Assembly: GCA_947683425.1 (NCBI GenBank)
Contig: CANTUQ010000297.1
Location: 62,001-126,000 of the forward strand
Source: Excoecaria cochinchinensis
Lineage: Eukaryota > Streptophyta > Magnoliopsida > Malpighiales > Euphorbiaceae
Direction of reading: 5' to 3'
DNA: 64,000 nucleotides
Part shown: positions 44,263 to 56,339 of the stretch, one piece after another
Layout of the letters: the number at the start of each line of letters is the position of its first letter
How positions within the stretch are numbered: position 1 is the stretch's first letter
The notes under the pieces: model-generated
Told to the model about the DNA's origin: nothing
Database searches by the model: none
Seen by the model: the letters and a program-made list of their open reading frames with translations, nothing else
Position numbers and translations under genes: made by a program

Positions 44263-46304
44263 CTGAAAAAACACAATCAAAATAACTGCTTGTCAACTCC
44301 TTATATAATCACAATTCAAGTAATGAATATTTTGTTTTTTTAAAGAAAGCAAGAAGTTTCACTCTTTACATTAAACCCCGTCCAAAAAAATAAAAATATA
44401 ATAATATAGAATAATATTCTGAATAAAAATCAGGGTATCATTACAAAATTTCAATCATCTGCCTCTTGACCGGCCCCATCATCTACTTTATAAAATCATA
44501 AGGAATAAGGAAAGCAAAAAAAAATAATAATAAAAATAAAGAGACAGCTTTGAGATGAAATTAAGAATTTGATGTGCATGGAATTTATGCAAGTGCTAAT
44601 ACCATATGTCTAGTTGATGATCCAATTAATTAGCAGAATCTATTCATCTCCACTCCTTAATTTCTCAAATCTGGAACCTCACACACACTTTTTAGATTTG
44701 AACATGAGTTGACTTTTGATTCTCTACCCTATTGCCAGGAAAATTTGAACTATTTCAAAAGTATGAAATATGAATTTATTCCTATTTATTTTATTTTATT
44801 TTATTTTAAAAGTAAGCATAAATAAAGTTCCATGTCCTACTATTACCCTATCAAGGAAACTGATAATGATACTGATGACTAAAGTTTCTAAATGACACTT
44901 TTGCATAATTTACCTTCAATGATCTTACCAAAACATTATATATTTTTCAATCTCATGTAAAATATAATTACTTTTTCACTGGCAGAGATTGGCTACAAAT
45001 GTTGTAAAGGACATAATTGATGAGGAAGTTATGAATAAGCTAGACGTAAAATCCTTTTTATCTACATCAAATACAGTTCGTATTGCAGATTTAGGGTGTG
45101 CAGTTGGTCCAAACACTTTCACGTCAATGCAAGATATAATAAATGTAATGAAAAATAAGTACAAATCCCAGTGTCCTAATTCTACAATGCCTGAATTTCA
45201 ATTGCTATTCAATGATCAAACTTCAAATGATTTCAACACCCTCTTCACCTCTCTCCCACTGGAAAGAGAATACTTTGCATCTGGTGTACCGGGTTCTTTC
45301 TACCACCGATTATTCCCCGAGTCTTCTCTTCATGTTGCTCAATGCCATTACGCACTCTTCTGGCTGAATAAGGAGCCAGAAGAGCTGCAAGATGAGAACT
45401 CTCCGGCCTGGAACAAAGGGAGAATTCACTATACAAGTGCCCCGGAAGCTGTACTCAAGGTTTATGCAAACCAATGGGCTAAGGGTTTTGGTGAGTTCTT
45501 GAACGCTAGGGCTAAAGAGATTGTGCCTGGTGGTATGCTTATAATTGTGATGCCTAGTATCCCAGATGGAATGCCCTATTCTGAGCTTGCAAATGGGATC
45601 TTGTTCAATTTATTGGCTTCCATTCTACTTGACATGGCTAAAACAGTACGTGTCTCTTAACCTCCTCTATCCTCACTACCACACTATTTGCTACAATATT
45701 ATTAAAGTTTATGCGCCCTGGAAATTTGGGTTATTAGTTGATAATTATGTGTTCCCTAAGGTTGTTATTAAAGTTAAAGTTGTCTCAGTTTTGTACAATT
45801 GTATTTGCCATTACTTCAAAATGACTTATGCCTTTGTATTTAATAAATAATAACTTAAGCTAAATAGATCAACCATGTATCTAGAGAATATCATGTAGAT
45901 TTGAAAAAAGCTTAATAAGTATAGAAACTTAATTCGTGGATTAAACATTGCAGGGACTAATAAGGGAAGAAGAAGTTGACGCTTTTAACATGCCGATCTA
46001 TGCAGCTCCACCAGAAGAATTTGTGGGTGTAGTAGAAAAGAATGGTTATTTCAAGATTGAATCAATTGGGCTAACAAACCCATCACCATGGCTAAAAGAT
46101 GATGTGCATGTTGATGCCACAGAATTTCTAATGCATATAAGGGCAGCCTGGGAATCAATGTTCATCAAACACTTTCCAACTCAGACTGTACATGAAATGT
46201 TTGAAAGGCTAAGGATTAAGCTTCCTGATATCATGGAACCCATGGAAAAAGCTTACCGTGATAAAATTCAATCCCACTATGTCTTACAACGCAATTTCTA
46301 CTAG
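43091..46304 (+). CDS. SABATH carboxyl methyltransferase, 3 exons, 364 aa
   Basis: Exons are 43091-43174, 44986-45645 and 45954-46304. The junctions CAG/GTTTCC...GGCAG/AGA and ACA/GTACGT...TGCAG/GGA keep frame and give 364 residues, the usual SABATH length. These SAM-dependent enzymes methylate small carboxylic acids such as salicylate, jasmonate, loganate or farnesoate in the cytosol. The SAM-binding motif ADLGCAVGPNT is at residues 62-72. Gln28 (NSNYQ) and Trp154 (LFWLN) correspond to the two residues that hold the substrate carboxylate in salicylate methyltransferase. YFASGVPGSFYHRLFP and SPAWNKGRIHYTSAP resemble the loganate / At5g38020-like clade; the substrate cannot be read from sequence. 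There are no stops or frameshifts, so it is probably functional. Intron 1 (1.8 kb) is unusually long. Confidence 0.93.
43175..44985 (+). other. Intron 1 of the SABATH gene
   Basis: 1811 bp, AT-rich, with a TA run at about 44062-44083 and TG/TA runs at about 44230-44262. No inserted coding element was recognised. Confidence 0.8.
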
Positions 46305-46521
46305 AATGCCATTTTCTCCATGATCATAACATACATGCTCATGCTTTGCTTTCAATTTCAAATAATTAATGTACCCTAAAGTAAAAATAAAATTTAAGAA
46401 AACCCTTTTACGTATTTTAATAAGAGTAAATTCTTTTATGGATCAAATTATATTAATTTGAAATTCTATATTTATTTAGAGAGCACATTATGAGTACGCA
46501 AAATAAATTAAAGGAAATGTT
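46305..46521. other. 3' flank of the SABATH gene
   Basis: AT-rich. It contains AATAATTAATG at about 46363 as a possible polyadenylation region. The gag-only Copia element begins 220 bp after the stop codon. Confidence 0.45.
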
Positions 46522-46526
46522 AAAAA

Positions 46527-46894
46527 TGTTGACTATTGTTAGTCAACAATTGTTGGCTAACTTAAAAGCCAACAATTGTTGGCTGAAAAGAAAAGAAAAA
46601 AAAAATCAAAAACACAAATTCCACACCGGGATTTTAGGATAGTGGAGAGGGATTTTGTAACTATAAATATAGCCCCTTAGTTTTAGGTTTCATCATCCCT
46701 TGATTGTTTAGCTTGTCAATTAGTTAAGTATATTTCTTCTCTCTTATATTATTTCACATTTCAGTTTTAGTGAAATAATATTCTTAGTCCCGAGGACGTA
46801 GGCAATATTGGCTGAACCTCGTTAAATCTTTTGTTCCTTATTATTTCTATTTTAGTTGCAGTTTTGCTCTAATTCGGTCCTTATTTTTACAATA
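46527..46894 (+). repeat. 5' LTR of gag-only Copia, palindrome-bearing
   Basis: The start folds back on itself (TGTTGACTA-TTG-TTAGTCAACA). Next come TCAACAATTGTTGGCT and the perfect 18-bp palindrome AGCCAACAATTGTTGGCT within 46527-46584. The 3' LTR keeps the same arrangement. Confidence 0.9.
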
Positions 46895-46993
46895 AGTAGT
46901 ATCAGAGCTAAGGTTCTGTCTTAGTATGCTCTGTGGTTGCAGCATAGACTGATCTTCCACATCAGAAAAAAACTTTTACTTGGATATTGTTCA

Positions 46994-47075
46994 CGTATAC
47001 GATACTGTTTACGTATACGGTCACTGTTTATCTATACAGGTACTATTCACGTATACGGGTACTATTCACGTGAAA
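46994..47075. repeat. CGTATACG short tandem palindromes in leader
   Basis: CGTATACG or near copies start at 46994, 47012, 47032 (CTATACAG), 47050 and, degraded, about 47069, giving an 18-20 bp period. The repeating frame is TACTRTTCACGTATACGG. It lies between the PBS and gag. Confidence 0.85.
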
Positions 47076-47119
47076 TCGTGGGAGCTGATTTTTAAGCAGA
47101 AAAGTTCGAGATAGAAGCA

Positions 47120-47986
47120 ATGGCGGCAAAATATGAGATTGAGAAATTCAACGGGAGTAATTTCTCACTGTGAAAATTGAAGATGAAGGCTATCTTGAGA
47201 AAAGATAATTGCCTAGCGGCTATAAGTCAAAGGCCGGCTGATTTCACAGATGATAATAAGTGGAACGAGATGGATGGAAATGATATGGCAAATCTTCATC
47301 TGGCATTAGCAGATGGGGTGTTGTCAAGCATAGAAGAGAAGAAGACGGCAAAGGAGCTCACTAAATTGTACGAGGCCAAATCACTCCATAAAAAAATTTT
47401 CCTTAAAAGAAAACTCTATACTCTTCATATGGAGGAATCCACTTCAGTGACAGAGCACATCAATACTTTTAATACTCTATTTTCTCAACTCACTTCTTTG
47501 GGTTATAAAATAGAGACAGTAGAACGTGCTGAAATTCTACTTCAAAATTTACCAGATTCGTATGATCAACTCATCATCAATTTAACAAATAATACGGATG
47601 CTCTAGTTTTCGATGATATTGCAGCTGCTGTTCTAGAAGAAGAAAATCGGCGCAAAAACAAGGAAGACAGGCAGGTAAGTTCACAGCATGTGGAAGTCTT
47701 GACGGTGATGAGAGAAAAATCAACGAAGCGTGGCTCAAGTGGGAGTCACAATCATGGTAGATCAAAATTCAAGAGTAAGAAGAATATTAAATGCTACAAC
47801 TGTGGCAAAAAGGGTCACTTGAAAAATTATTGCTGGAATTTAAAGGATTCCAATTCTCAAGGAAATGTGCAAGTTGTTCCAACGATGGAAATGCTCTATG
47901 ATGTATGTAGAGGGTCTAAGAAGAATCTGCTGTTTATAGGACAAGTGGATGGTTTAAGATGCAAGATATTGAAAATGGGATTATAA
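47120..47986 (+). pseudogene. Copia Gag, single early stop
   Basis: The frame opens at ATG 47120, meets TGA at 47171-47173 (a position that is Trp in the conserved F-S-L-W-K motif of this family) and then runs open to 47986. It holds the Copia Gag (UBN2-type) domain, with LYEAKSLHKKIFLKRKLYTL and LLQNLPDSYD, and a CCHC zinc knuckle CYNCGKKGHLKNYC at about 47793. The tail has a piece resembling the KKNLLFIGQ region found after the protease, showing that protease and downstream pol were deleted. An ATG after the stop at 47177 could still start a protein lacking only about 19 residues. Confidence 0.85.
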
Positions 47987-48311
47987 AGTTAAAAATGAAA
48001 AGCGCTTGCACTTATGAAAAGAGAAAAAATAGCTGCAAATGAGTTATGAATAAGCAGCATTGTTTGAAGTTAAAACACATAAAATTCTAGAAGTAATGAT
48101 GTTCTAGAATTGGTTCACTATGATGTATGGCAAACACCAGTTTCATCCCTACGAGAAAATTATTTCAAGAGATGTTGAGTGTATTCGATCAAGAGGAAGT
48201 TAGATGTGTTTCTAGTTTTTCAAAGATGACAAAGCGCGAGCTAAAATGGCAAGGTAGAAAAAGTGATGTGAAGATGTGATTGATACTCAATCAAATCTTC
48301 AAGTGGGAGAT

Positions 48312-48685
48312 TGTTGACTATTGTTAGTCAACAATTGTTGACTAATTTAAAAGCCAACAATTGTTGGCTGAAAAGAAAAGAAATGAAAAAAAAAAACAAA
48401 AAACACAAATCCCACATCAGGATTTTAGGATAGTGGAGAGGGATTTTGTAACTATAAATATAACCCCTTAGTTTTAGGTTTCATCATCCCTTGATTGCTT
48501 AGCTTGTCAATTAGTTAAGTATATTTCTTCTCTGTTATATTATTTCACATTTCAGTTTTAGTGAAATAATATTCTTAGTCCCGAAAACGTAGGCAATATT
48601 GGCCGAACCTCATGAAATCTTTTGTTCCTTATTATTTCTATTTTAGCTGCAGTATTGCTCTAATTCGGTCCTTATTTTTACAACA
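48312..48685 (+). repeat. 3' LTR of gag-only Copia
   Basis: 374 bp. It differs from the 5' LTR by an A-run length change and a few substitutions. Confidence 0.9.
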
Positions 48686-48690
48686 AAAAA

Positions 48691-50617
48691 AGTTAATATA
48701 CATGAGATTAACAAATTTAAATGTGTTTTATTGAAAACATTTCAGTGATAAATCATATAATGAGACTTTTCAAGTTTTAGCTTTCAGTAGATAGGGGTAC
48801 GTACCTCCACCTTGGTTGTAGCTACGTACGTATATCAAATCTTGAGCACAGTTTATTTAAAATAAATAAATACCAAAAATTAAACTAAATCAAAATTGAA
48901 AACAGCCAAATCTAATTAAAATTATTTTAATAGAGGAACTGGCATAAATTAAATTATTCTTTTAATTACATAGAAAAGTCAAAGTAAGGAAAATCAATTT
49001 TCTGTATGTACATGAAATCTCTTCTATAGGCACAACACCATTGATCTACTCCTCTTCCCTGGGCGTGGTGCAACCACATCAACATTGATCTGAGCACCAA
49101 ACAGTTTTTGTGTTCCTCCCTTTAACAAATATATGTTTCATTTCTATTTTTATCTGTTTCACAATATAATATTATTCATTATTAATTTGATTTATGAAAA
49201 ATTCATAAATCAAATTTAAATAAAAATCTTTCATGATACAGACTCTCTTCTATTGGCTATTGGTATGCACATGTACATGCACGTTTGTAAAGAAAGTCCT
49301 CTTATCATCCCTGCGGGCATGTTCCCCTTTGTGCACAATTCATCAGTAGTTAAAATTAAAAAGCATATATATCATTTGGAAGGATCTACTTAAGTAAAAG
49401 GTCAACTTAACTGTGTAAAAAGAAGAAGAAATAAAGGATCAACTTAACGATTTCACGCTCGTCATCTATGACGATTCTTAGCAATAATTGAAATTATCAA
49501 AATAATTGTGCAACGTACGTACTAATTAATTCTCATACAAGTCATTTCTGAAGATATTTGTCAGGACCAAGTTACACAATTTCATGATCTAATCATAGTT
49601 TTTTAAATAACAATAGATAAAGAAGTTAGAAATTACTAATATTGATTGATTGAAATAATTTAATATATATTTTTTTAAGTAAAGTTTTGAATTCGAATAT
49701 TGTAAATGATAAAAATCAATATTAAAATATTTTTATTTTAATAGTGAATCAATTCGATTTGAATTAAATAATATCAGTATTTATAAAAAAGGTATCAGAA
49801 ATTAACAACTCATATATGAAAAGAGATTGACATTATTCTATTGGGACACAAATTCGGTTGAGATGGGAAATCTCTTTTTTTTTTTAATTAATTTCACGTT
49901 AAACCACATGAAGAACAAGATGCTGAAAAATATCATGTGGGAGGATGCATCAGAGTTCCTATATCAGGAAGTTCTTCTACTTTTCAGTGATATGTAGTTA
50001 ATTAGCTACTGATTTTGGAAATTTAACTTCTAATATGATATAACCGACATTTTTTTATGATGAATTTCAGACAATCTTTCATTGCTAATTTAACAAATGA
50101 TTGCTCTTAGGATATATATAATAATATTTCTGGAGTTCTAATCTACAACTAGTTGTTATGTTGAGTGGTTTTCTGATATAGTATTAGAGCATCTTCGGCC
50201 ATAATACCCCATCTTATATATTTAAATTTCAGCTCAAAATTAGGTTAATGTTTATTCATGCTTCAAACCCAATTAACATAATAAAATTCTAATTCAGACC
50301 CTAGCTAGCATATTGATTGATTAATTAAAATATGGCAGTAAACATGATAATATTAAATGAAATTTGTACGCAGAAATTAATTTCGATACCATAATAATAG
50401 AAATCAAAATATGATATAAATAACACTGATTTCTTTTACATATATTTGATATAATTAAGATCTTCAACTCTAACAGTTATAACATTAATTTAATTAAAAA
50501 AAATGATCCATACATCAATAAGGAGTTGTGATTAAATCACAAAAATATTTCTTTTAAAATCCTGATTTTATAACCTAATAATTTCAAACTTCCCTAAGAA
50601 ATTAAACCATGCCATAT
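48691..50617. other. AT-rich intergenic DNA, nothing recognised
   Basis: About 1.9 kb with no convincing ORF, repeat or RNA gene on either strand. Confidence 0.5.
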
Positions 50618-50627
50618 GTTGGACTGA

Positions 50628-51061
50628 GGGTTGATTTCACCCATATCACTCAACTTATCACTTATCGCGCAAAAGTAATCGATTTTTTTTTTCTTACTTA
50701 AATGTCACTGAACTTTTAACATTATTGCACAAAAGTCATGTTGACCGGAATTCGGCGACGACTCTTGCCGGATTGATAAGTTCAACGAATGTTACATTTA
50801 AATTAATTTCACTCACGGTCACTAGACTTATCATTTATCTCGAAAAAGTAATTAATTTTTTTTTTCAACTTAAATGTTACTGAACTTTTAACATTTTTGC
50901 AAAAAAGTCATCAATCAGGCAAGAGTCATCGCCGGATTCCGGTCAACATGACTTTTGTGTAATAATGTTAAAAGTTCAGTGACATTTAAGTAAGAAAAAA
51001 AAAAGTCGGTTATTTTTGCGCGATAAGTGATAAGTTGAGTGATCATGAGTGAAATTGACCC
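50628..51061. mobile_element. Foldback MITE copy 3 (Mutator-type)
   Basis: About 434 bp. The duplication is GTTGGACTGA, a perfect 10 bp (50618-50627 and 51062-51071). It has the same three-part arm structure as the copies at 39912 and 41170, with a few substitutions. Confidence 0.92.
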
Positions 51062-51071
51062 GTTGGACTGA

Positions 51072-51872
51072 ACATGCAATTTAAAAATCTCAATAGATCT
51101 CCTAGAATAAAGCAGACAGCTGGAATTACAAACGTCAGTTGGCACCTCATTTCTCTCTTCTTTTTTTCTAAAAAAAAAAAAATTAATCACAACTTGGTTT
51201 GCAGTGAATTGTTCAAATATGGAATTTTTTTTATAGACAAATATGGGAATTGAATATGCAAAATTTTATTCAATATGATTTATCAATAATATTAATTAGT
51301 AACCATCAAATTCGAGTTAATTTGGAGGTCCACACTTGATAAAAATGTGTAAAAAGTTTTATATTCGTTTCTAGTAATTAATTTTTTTTTTTAAGGCGAA
51401 GAAATTTGAAGGAAAGTGAGCTGAGCCTATAATTATAGGTGGGTTTTTTAAGAAGGCTTCTCAAATATATTTCGTGATTCATTACATGGTGAAAAGAAGC
51501 CAATGCTGGTTCCTTTGTGGGTGGTGGGTCTGGACTGGAGTCAATGGTCACTTCAGGACTTAATTTGGAGCAGAGCAGGACCACCCTAATTAAAATATTT
51601 AATTACCAACTTTAAAGTAATAAAAACAGTAAACTAATTTCAAGGCAGTAAGGGCGGTTTTAGGTATATTATTTATTTAATTATATGTTGACTTGATTTC
51701 AGTTGGAATAAAGGAATCCTGGTGGTATACTATTCCTGTGTGCTTGCACATGAATGTAATACCTACATATATAGCATAGTGATATCTTTATCGGGTAATT
51801 AATAAGTGTAACTAACTGTAAGATAGATTTAAACTAATCAAACTTTATCACACGTATAAAAAAATGACACAA
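51072..51872. other. AT-rich intergenic DNA, nothing recognised
   Basis: A 68-codon minus-strand frame near 51378-51584 has no recognisable features. Nothing else was seen. Confidence 0.45.
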
Positions 51873-51959
51873 CAAAATATTGGGTTTTTTTAGATTGGTG
51901 TTAAAATTCAAAAAATTTGATAAAATGGTTTAACAGTATTTTTAATTAGAAAAATTGTG

Positions 51960-52280
51960 TGTCAGAAAACGGCAACGTAAGTTGCCGTTTTCTGACATTA
52001 TGAGACCCATTGCAATGGGGGTATGGGTTGCCAGAAAACGGCAACCATGGTTGCCATTTTCTGACATTTTTTAATTTTTTTTTCTGTCCCAGGCGCAAAA
52101 CGGCATCGTTTTGCACGTGCGACGGAATAATGCTTAGAGGGCCTGTACGTCAGAAAACGGCAAGCAAACTTGCCGTTTTCTGACGTAGCCAAAACGATGT
52201 CGTTTTGGTGCCATCAGACACGAAGGAATAATGGGACTACTGTGTCAGAAAACGGCAACACAGGTTACCGTTTTCTGACA
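51960..52280. repeat. Left subterminal hairpin array of PMD MULE
   Basis: Four hairpins with arm TCAGAAAACGGCAAN lie at 51960-51997, 52027-52065, 52146-52187 and 52243-52280. Two other inverted pairs sit between them, GCAAAACG...CGTTTTGC near 52096-52115 and CCAAAACGATGTCGTTTTGG at 52189-52208. A further one, CTACAGCGCA...TGCGCTGTAG, is at about 52310-52341. Confidence 0.9.
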
Positions 52281-53023
52281 AATTTGTTTTTTTTTAAATG
52301 GGTCAAAAGCTACAGCGCACGAAAATTACTATGCGCTGTAGCCTTACTAGACATGTGCCTTCTGCAAGGCACAGGTCTGAGTTAGGAAAGTTAAATAAAT
52401 TTTTTTTTTCTATAAAAGCCCAAATGCAATTCATTCTTCCGATTCCATTTTGCTACCAATTATCATATGCTAAGTTAAGTTTCCTTTCTCCCTTTTTTTC
52501 ATTTCTTTCTTCAATTAATTTTAACATTTGTATATCTCATTTATATTTTGTCATTTTAATTCTTTCATAAAATAATTGTTATCTAATAATTTTGTTCAAG
52601 GTTGAAGTAAATATATTATTATGTTATTATAGCTAAAATCAAATATATTATTATGTCAATAGAGTAAATATGACTAACTTGATTTTAATTTTTACATTGC
52701 AGGAGGTTTTTGTTGAAAAATAGTATTTTGATCAACATTTTCAAGGTAAGTTTTTGTTATTTGTTTTATTTTACTAAATAAATTTTATTTTTGAGAAATT
52801 TAATAAATTTGTAATGTATGTTTGTTTAATCGATTTATACCTTTTTTGATACTGTATCGCATAAAAATTATTTGAAAACATAAAATATAACAACGTAAAA
52901 TATAACTTGTATATAGCATTTATTGATATGAATTTCATATTATAGATGATCCACACCTATTTAGCCCCTAGAGCAATGATAAGTGATTTGACGAAAGCAA
53001 TAGTGAAGAGAAAATGAGATGAA

Positions 53024-53326
53024 TTGTACAACATCCGAATCGAATGTGGAATGACTATGTGGGAGCACTTCATCCAAATAAATAAAAAATTACAGTATAT
53101 TATTATGCATGGATATCCTATGACGGAGGCGAAAAAGGTTGAGACAATTTGGATGACAGTGCCAATAATTTTTTTGGTACCAATTATGAAAATTTGGAAT
53201 ATGGCTCACGTGACAAAATATGAGGAAGTAGTTCTCATATTTTTAAAAGATGTGTACGGTATTAGTGAAGAAAATTTTTTAAAAGTTAGGGATATAATGC
53301 CCGTGCCCCAAAGAACTTATTGTTGA
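53024..53326 (+). other. Unrecognised 100-codon frame in PMD MULE
   Basis: An open frame of average composition (many Ile, Met, Lys) with no family resemblance I can name. It sits between the left hairpins and the mobile-domain gene. It may be an exon of that gene or chance. Confidence 0.25.
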
Positions 53327-53709
53327 TGGTATAATTATAATAGATAGCCCAAACATTATGTTCATTAGAACGTAAAATGAAATAATAAAAATGTATCTGT
53401 TGTTAAATTTGTAATTTTCTTGCTGTTTTAAATACCATGTTCTATATAAATTAGCAATGTTCATTATTTTAAACAATGATGTTATCTTTTTTATTTTTAT
53501 TACGTAATAATTTACAAATTGAAGTATAATCTATATTTCAAAATTGTATAATAAAACATTGAAGTCGTGCAAATATTGAATAATTTAAAATAACTATGAC
53601 AAAAATTAAAATTAGTGTTAACAAACATTAGATAATTAAATGAATAAAACTTAATATATCATTTAAAATAATTTAACATATATGATGTAAAAATTGATAT
53701 AGGTTCTGA

Positions 53710-56225
53710 CATGGATCGATACGTGGGAGCTGCAAGAATTAACCCGGGTCCTATTAATAGGGAATTGCTTACACTTCAAGGCAGACACCGATCTAACGCA
53801 ATTTGGAATAATTCAGTAATTCTTTAGTTATAAATTTATAATAAATAATAAGTTTTGATTTATTTATTTTTGTTTACCTTGGTGTTTGGCTTGTTTTGCG
53901 TATACTGAAGGTTGAGAGGGATTTGTTGAGGACACGAAGGTGTAGTGTAGATGAGCACTATACATCTATTGACCAAAGAATTTTACTTTATATAAGGGCA
54001 GCTGGTTTGATGGGAGTAGTTAATATAGGTGTGACGTATTTAAATTGGCATTCAATCACGTCGCTTGTTGAGCGGTGGCGACCTGAAACGCACACATTTC
54101 ATCTGACATGAGGTGAGACGATAATTACCCTTCAAGATGTAGAAATTTTGACGGGTTTACCAATCGATGGTGAACCTGTGAACGGAAGAACAAATATAGA
54201 TTGGCCAGTAATTTGTTATGATCTACTAGGAGCAGTTCCGACTGAGAATGATATGTGTGGAGGAAAAGTAAAATTGACTTGGTTGGATGCTACATTTAGT
54301 GAGGTGCCTGACAATGCAACACCTGAAGTCATACGACAGCATGCTCGTGCGTGGATGTTGAGATGTTTAGGTGGAATGTTATTTGCATCGCAAAACGCAT
54401 CATTGGTGCACTTAATGTTCCTCCCACTTTTAGCGGAGTTGGAAAATGTTGGACAATACAGTTGGGGGTCAGCCTATCTAGCATGGCTTTATAGAGATCT
54501 TTGTAGGGCCACGCGACCCGATGCGAAGGGAGTTTCTGGATATCTTCAACTCCTACAAATGTGGGCGTGGAAAAAGCTTCCCCAATTTCGACCGGAACAT
54601 ATACATCCATACACGATAAACCAAGGTATGCCTTATGGATTCAGGTATATGTAGCATTTAACAAATAAATTATTTTACTTGAATTTATCAAATATTGTAA
54701 CTAACCGGTTTATGTTCCTGATGTCTTATTAGGTTTGCACAACAGTTGGACATGCGTAACATCCATATTCATAGGATGGACACAAATACGTATCGAGAAA
54801 TTTTAGATATGCAGCCAGCAGAACAGGTTCATATTGAAATAGTATGCATAGTACGTTTAGATATCTAGCTAACTATTATTTATGAAATAATTGTTTAATT
54901 TTATATGTATTGCAGTTTGAATGGGAGCCGTATATCAATATAATACAGTTGCTCCCAAAGTATTGCAGAAGTGGTCAGTGCTGCTAGATGTCTGTTGTAC
55001 CACTCATATGCTTCCATATAATTGAGTGGCACCATCCAGACAGAGTAATGAGACAGTTTGGTTTTAACCAACCAAATCCATCTCCACCAATGATGTAAGA
55101 TAACTTATATTCTATAGACTTGCGTGGACAAAATCAGTTGAATTGGGCTGCAGAATTTTAGCATTCCTTAATGAGTGGAGAAATAATCACAACCGAGTTG
55201 TGATTGGCCAAGGTCCGAGACAACATTTAAGCAATCGATCTAAGTACATGCAGTGGTATGTACAACGAACGAGACGTTGGATCACCCCAGCGGAGCGTCC
55301 CGTTCAGCTGCTGTAAGTACTTCATTTATATCATGTCTAAAATTTGAAATTTATTTTTTTATCATATAATCGTACGACATATCGTTTAGTGTTTAATTAA
55401 AAATTCATTTATTTTAGGCGGATGGCCTCGAAAGACTAATACATGATGAAGGTGATGCATTAACGGGTCGAGGGTTAATGGATAGCATACTTGGTGCAAT
55501 TGGTCATGAAGATAGATTATTAACTGAGTATCCCAGGCAGCTGGCACCAAATCCAATCAATATACCACAGATGGAAACTTAGTTTGAAGACTTTCGAACA
55601 CAACGATGTTGACAAGGGATGACTGACAGGTTTGCGGTTGTTCCTGATATATATTACGATTCTAATGTCACGCAGATTCCACCACCCATATTGTGGCCTT
55701 TTCATGACTTTCAACCTCCACTTGAACAATGTACGATGCCAATTCCAACCATAAATGTTACATCCTAAAAAGTTGGTTCAACGAGTTATGATCATGCTAA
55801 TGTTGGTGGTTCAAGTTATGACCATCCAAGGTTACCCATTTTTTCAGATGTCTTTCAGACACCTGCTGATTACCGTATTTCGGCATTCACATATGATCCT
55901 CAATTGTCGCTCGCTGAGCATCAATCCCAACTTTTCTAAAGTATTTTTGGTGGGCATGAAGAAACGAACTTACATGGAAATGAAGGACAAGTACCATCAT
56001 TAATGGAATTCTACCATGACGTACTTAGCGAGGATTCGAGATCGAGTGGGGCGCCGTCTGACCAACTACCTACAGGTCGATCTAGCGATGTGGACGAGGT
56101 AGGGAATGAAGGAACAAGCGCTCCTCAAGGCGATCAACCACAATGTAGGTATCCAGGATGACGTACAAGGGCAACTGATGTGGTACGGGATCACAGCTTT
56201 TACCGTAGATTTCATCCTTGATTTT
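53710..56225 (+). pseudogene. Plant mobile domain (PMD) gene, broken
   Basis: Exon-like blocks run from about 53710 (MDRYVGAARINPGP) through 53911-54114, 54115-54654, 54732-54828 and 54916-55090, to a variable C-terminus at about 55400-56160. The central block has the plant mobile domain signature: ITLQDVEILTGLPIDGEPV, WMLRCLGGMLFASQNAS, YSWGSAYLAWLYRDLCRAT and LLQMWAWKKLPQ. Later text VPLICFHIIEWHHPDRVMRQF belongs to the same family. Stops at 54109 and 54989 and probable frameshifts break it. Such domains occur in host proteins of the MAIN/MAIL type and in transposons; this copy is transposon-borne. Confidence 0.85.
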
Positions 56226-56339
56226 GTATTTTTATTTCATAAATGCGTACAAATTAATATATTGCTAAATAAAATAATATGTTAATATTATAATTTACGT
56301 GTGATATGAGTATTTTTATACTTTTCTTGAAACTTGACT

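Larger units (their letters stand above)
46527..48685 (+). mobile_element. Gag-only Copia derivative, 2.16 kb
   Basis: LTRs at 46527-46894 (368 bp) and 48312-48685 (374 bp) begin TGTTGACTATTG and end TTTTTACAA(C/T)A. They are flanked by AAAAA (46522-46526 and 48686-48690); the A-rich site makes the duplication weakly informative. A PBS-like TAGTATCAGAGC is at 46897, and a CAAGTGGGAGAT purine tract precedes the 3' LTR. The interior retains gag and a short stub of the region after the protease; integrase, RT and RNase H are gone. It is a non-autonomous deletion derivative next to the SABATH gene. Confidence 0.9.

Noticed and set aside
53024..53326. 100-codon frame as a transposase exon
   Set aside because: No motif recognised; kept only as an unassigned frame.
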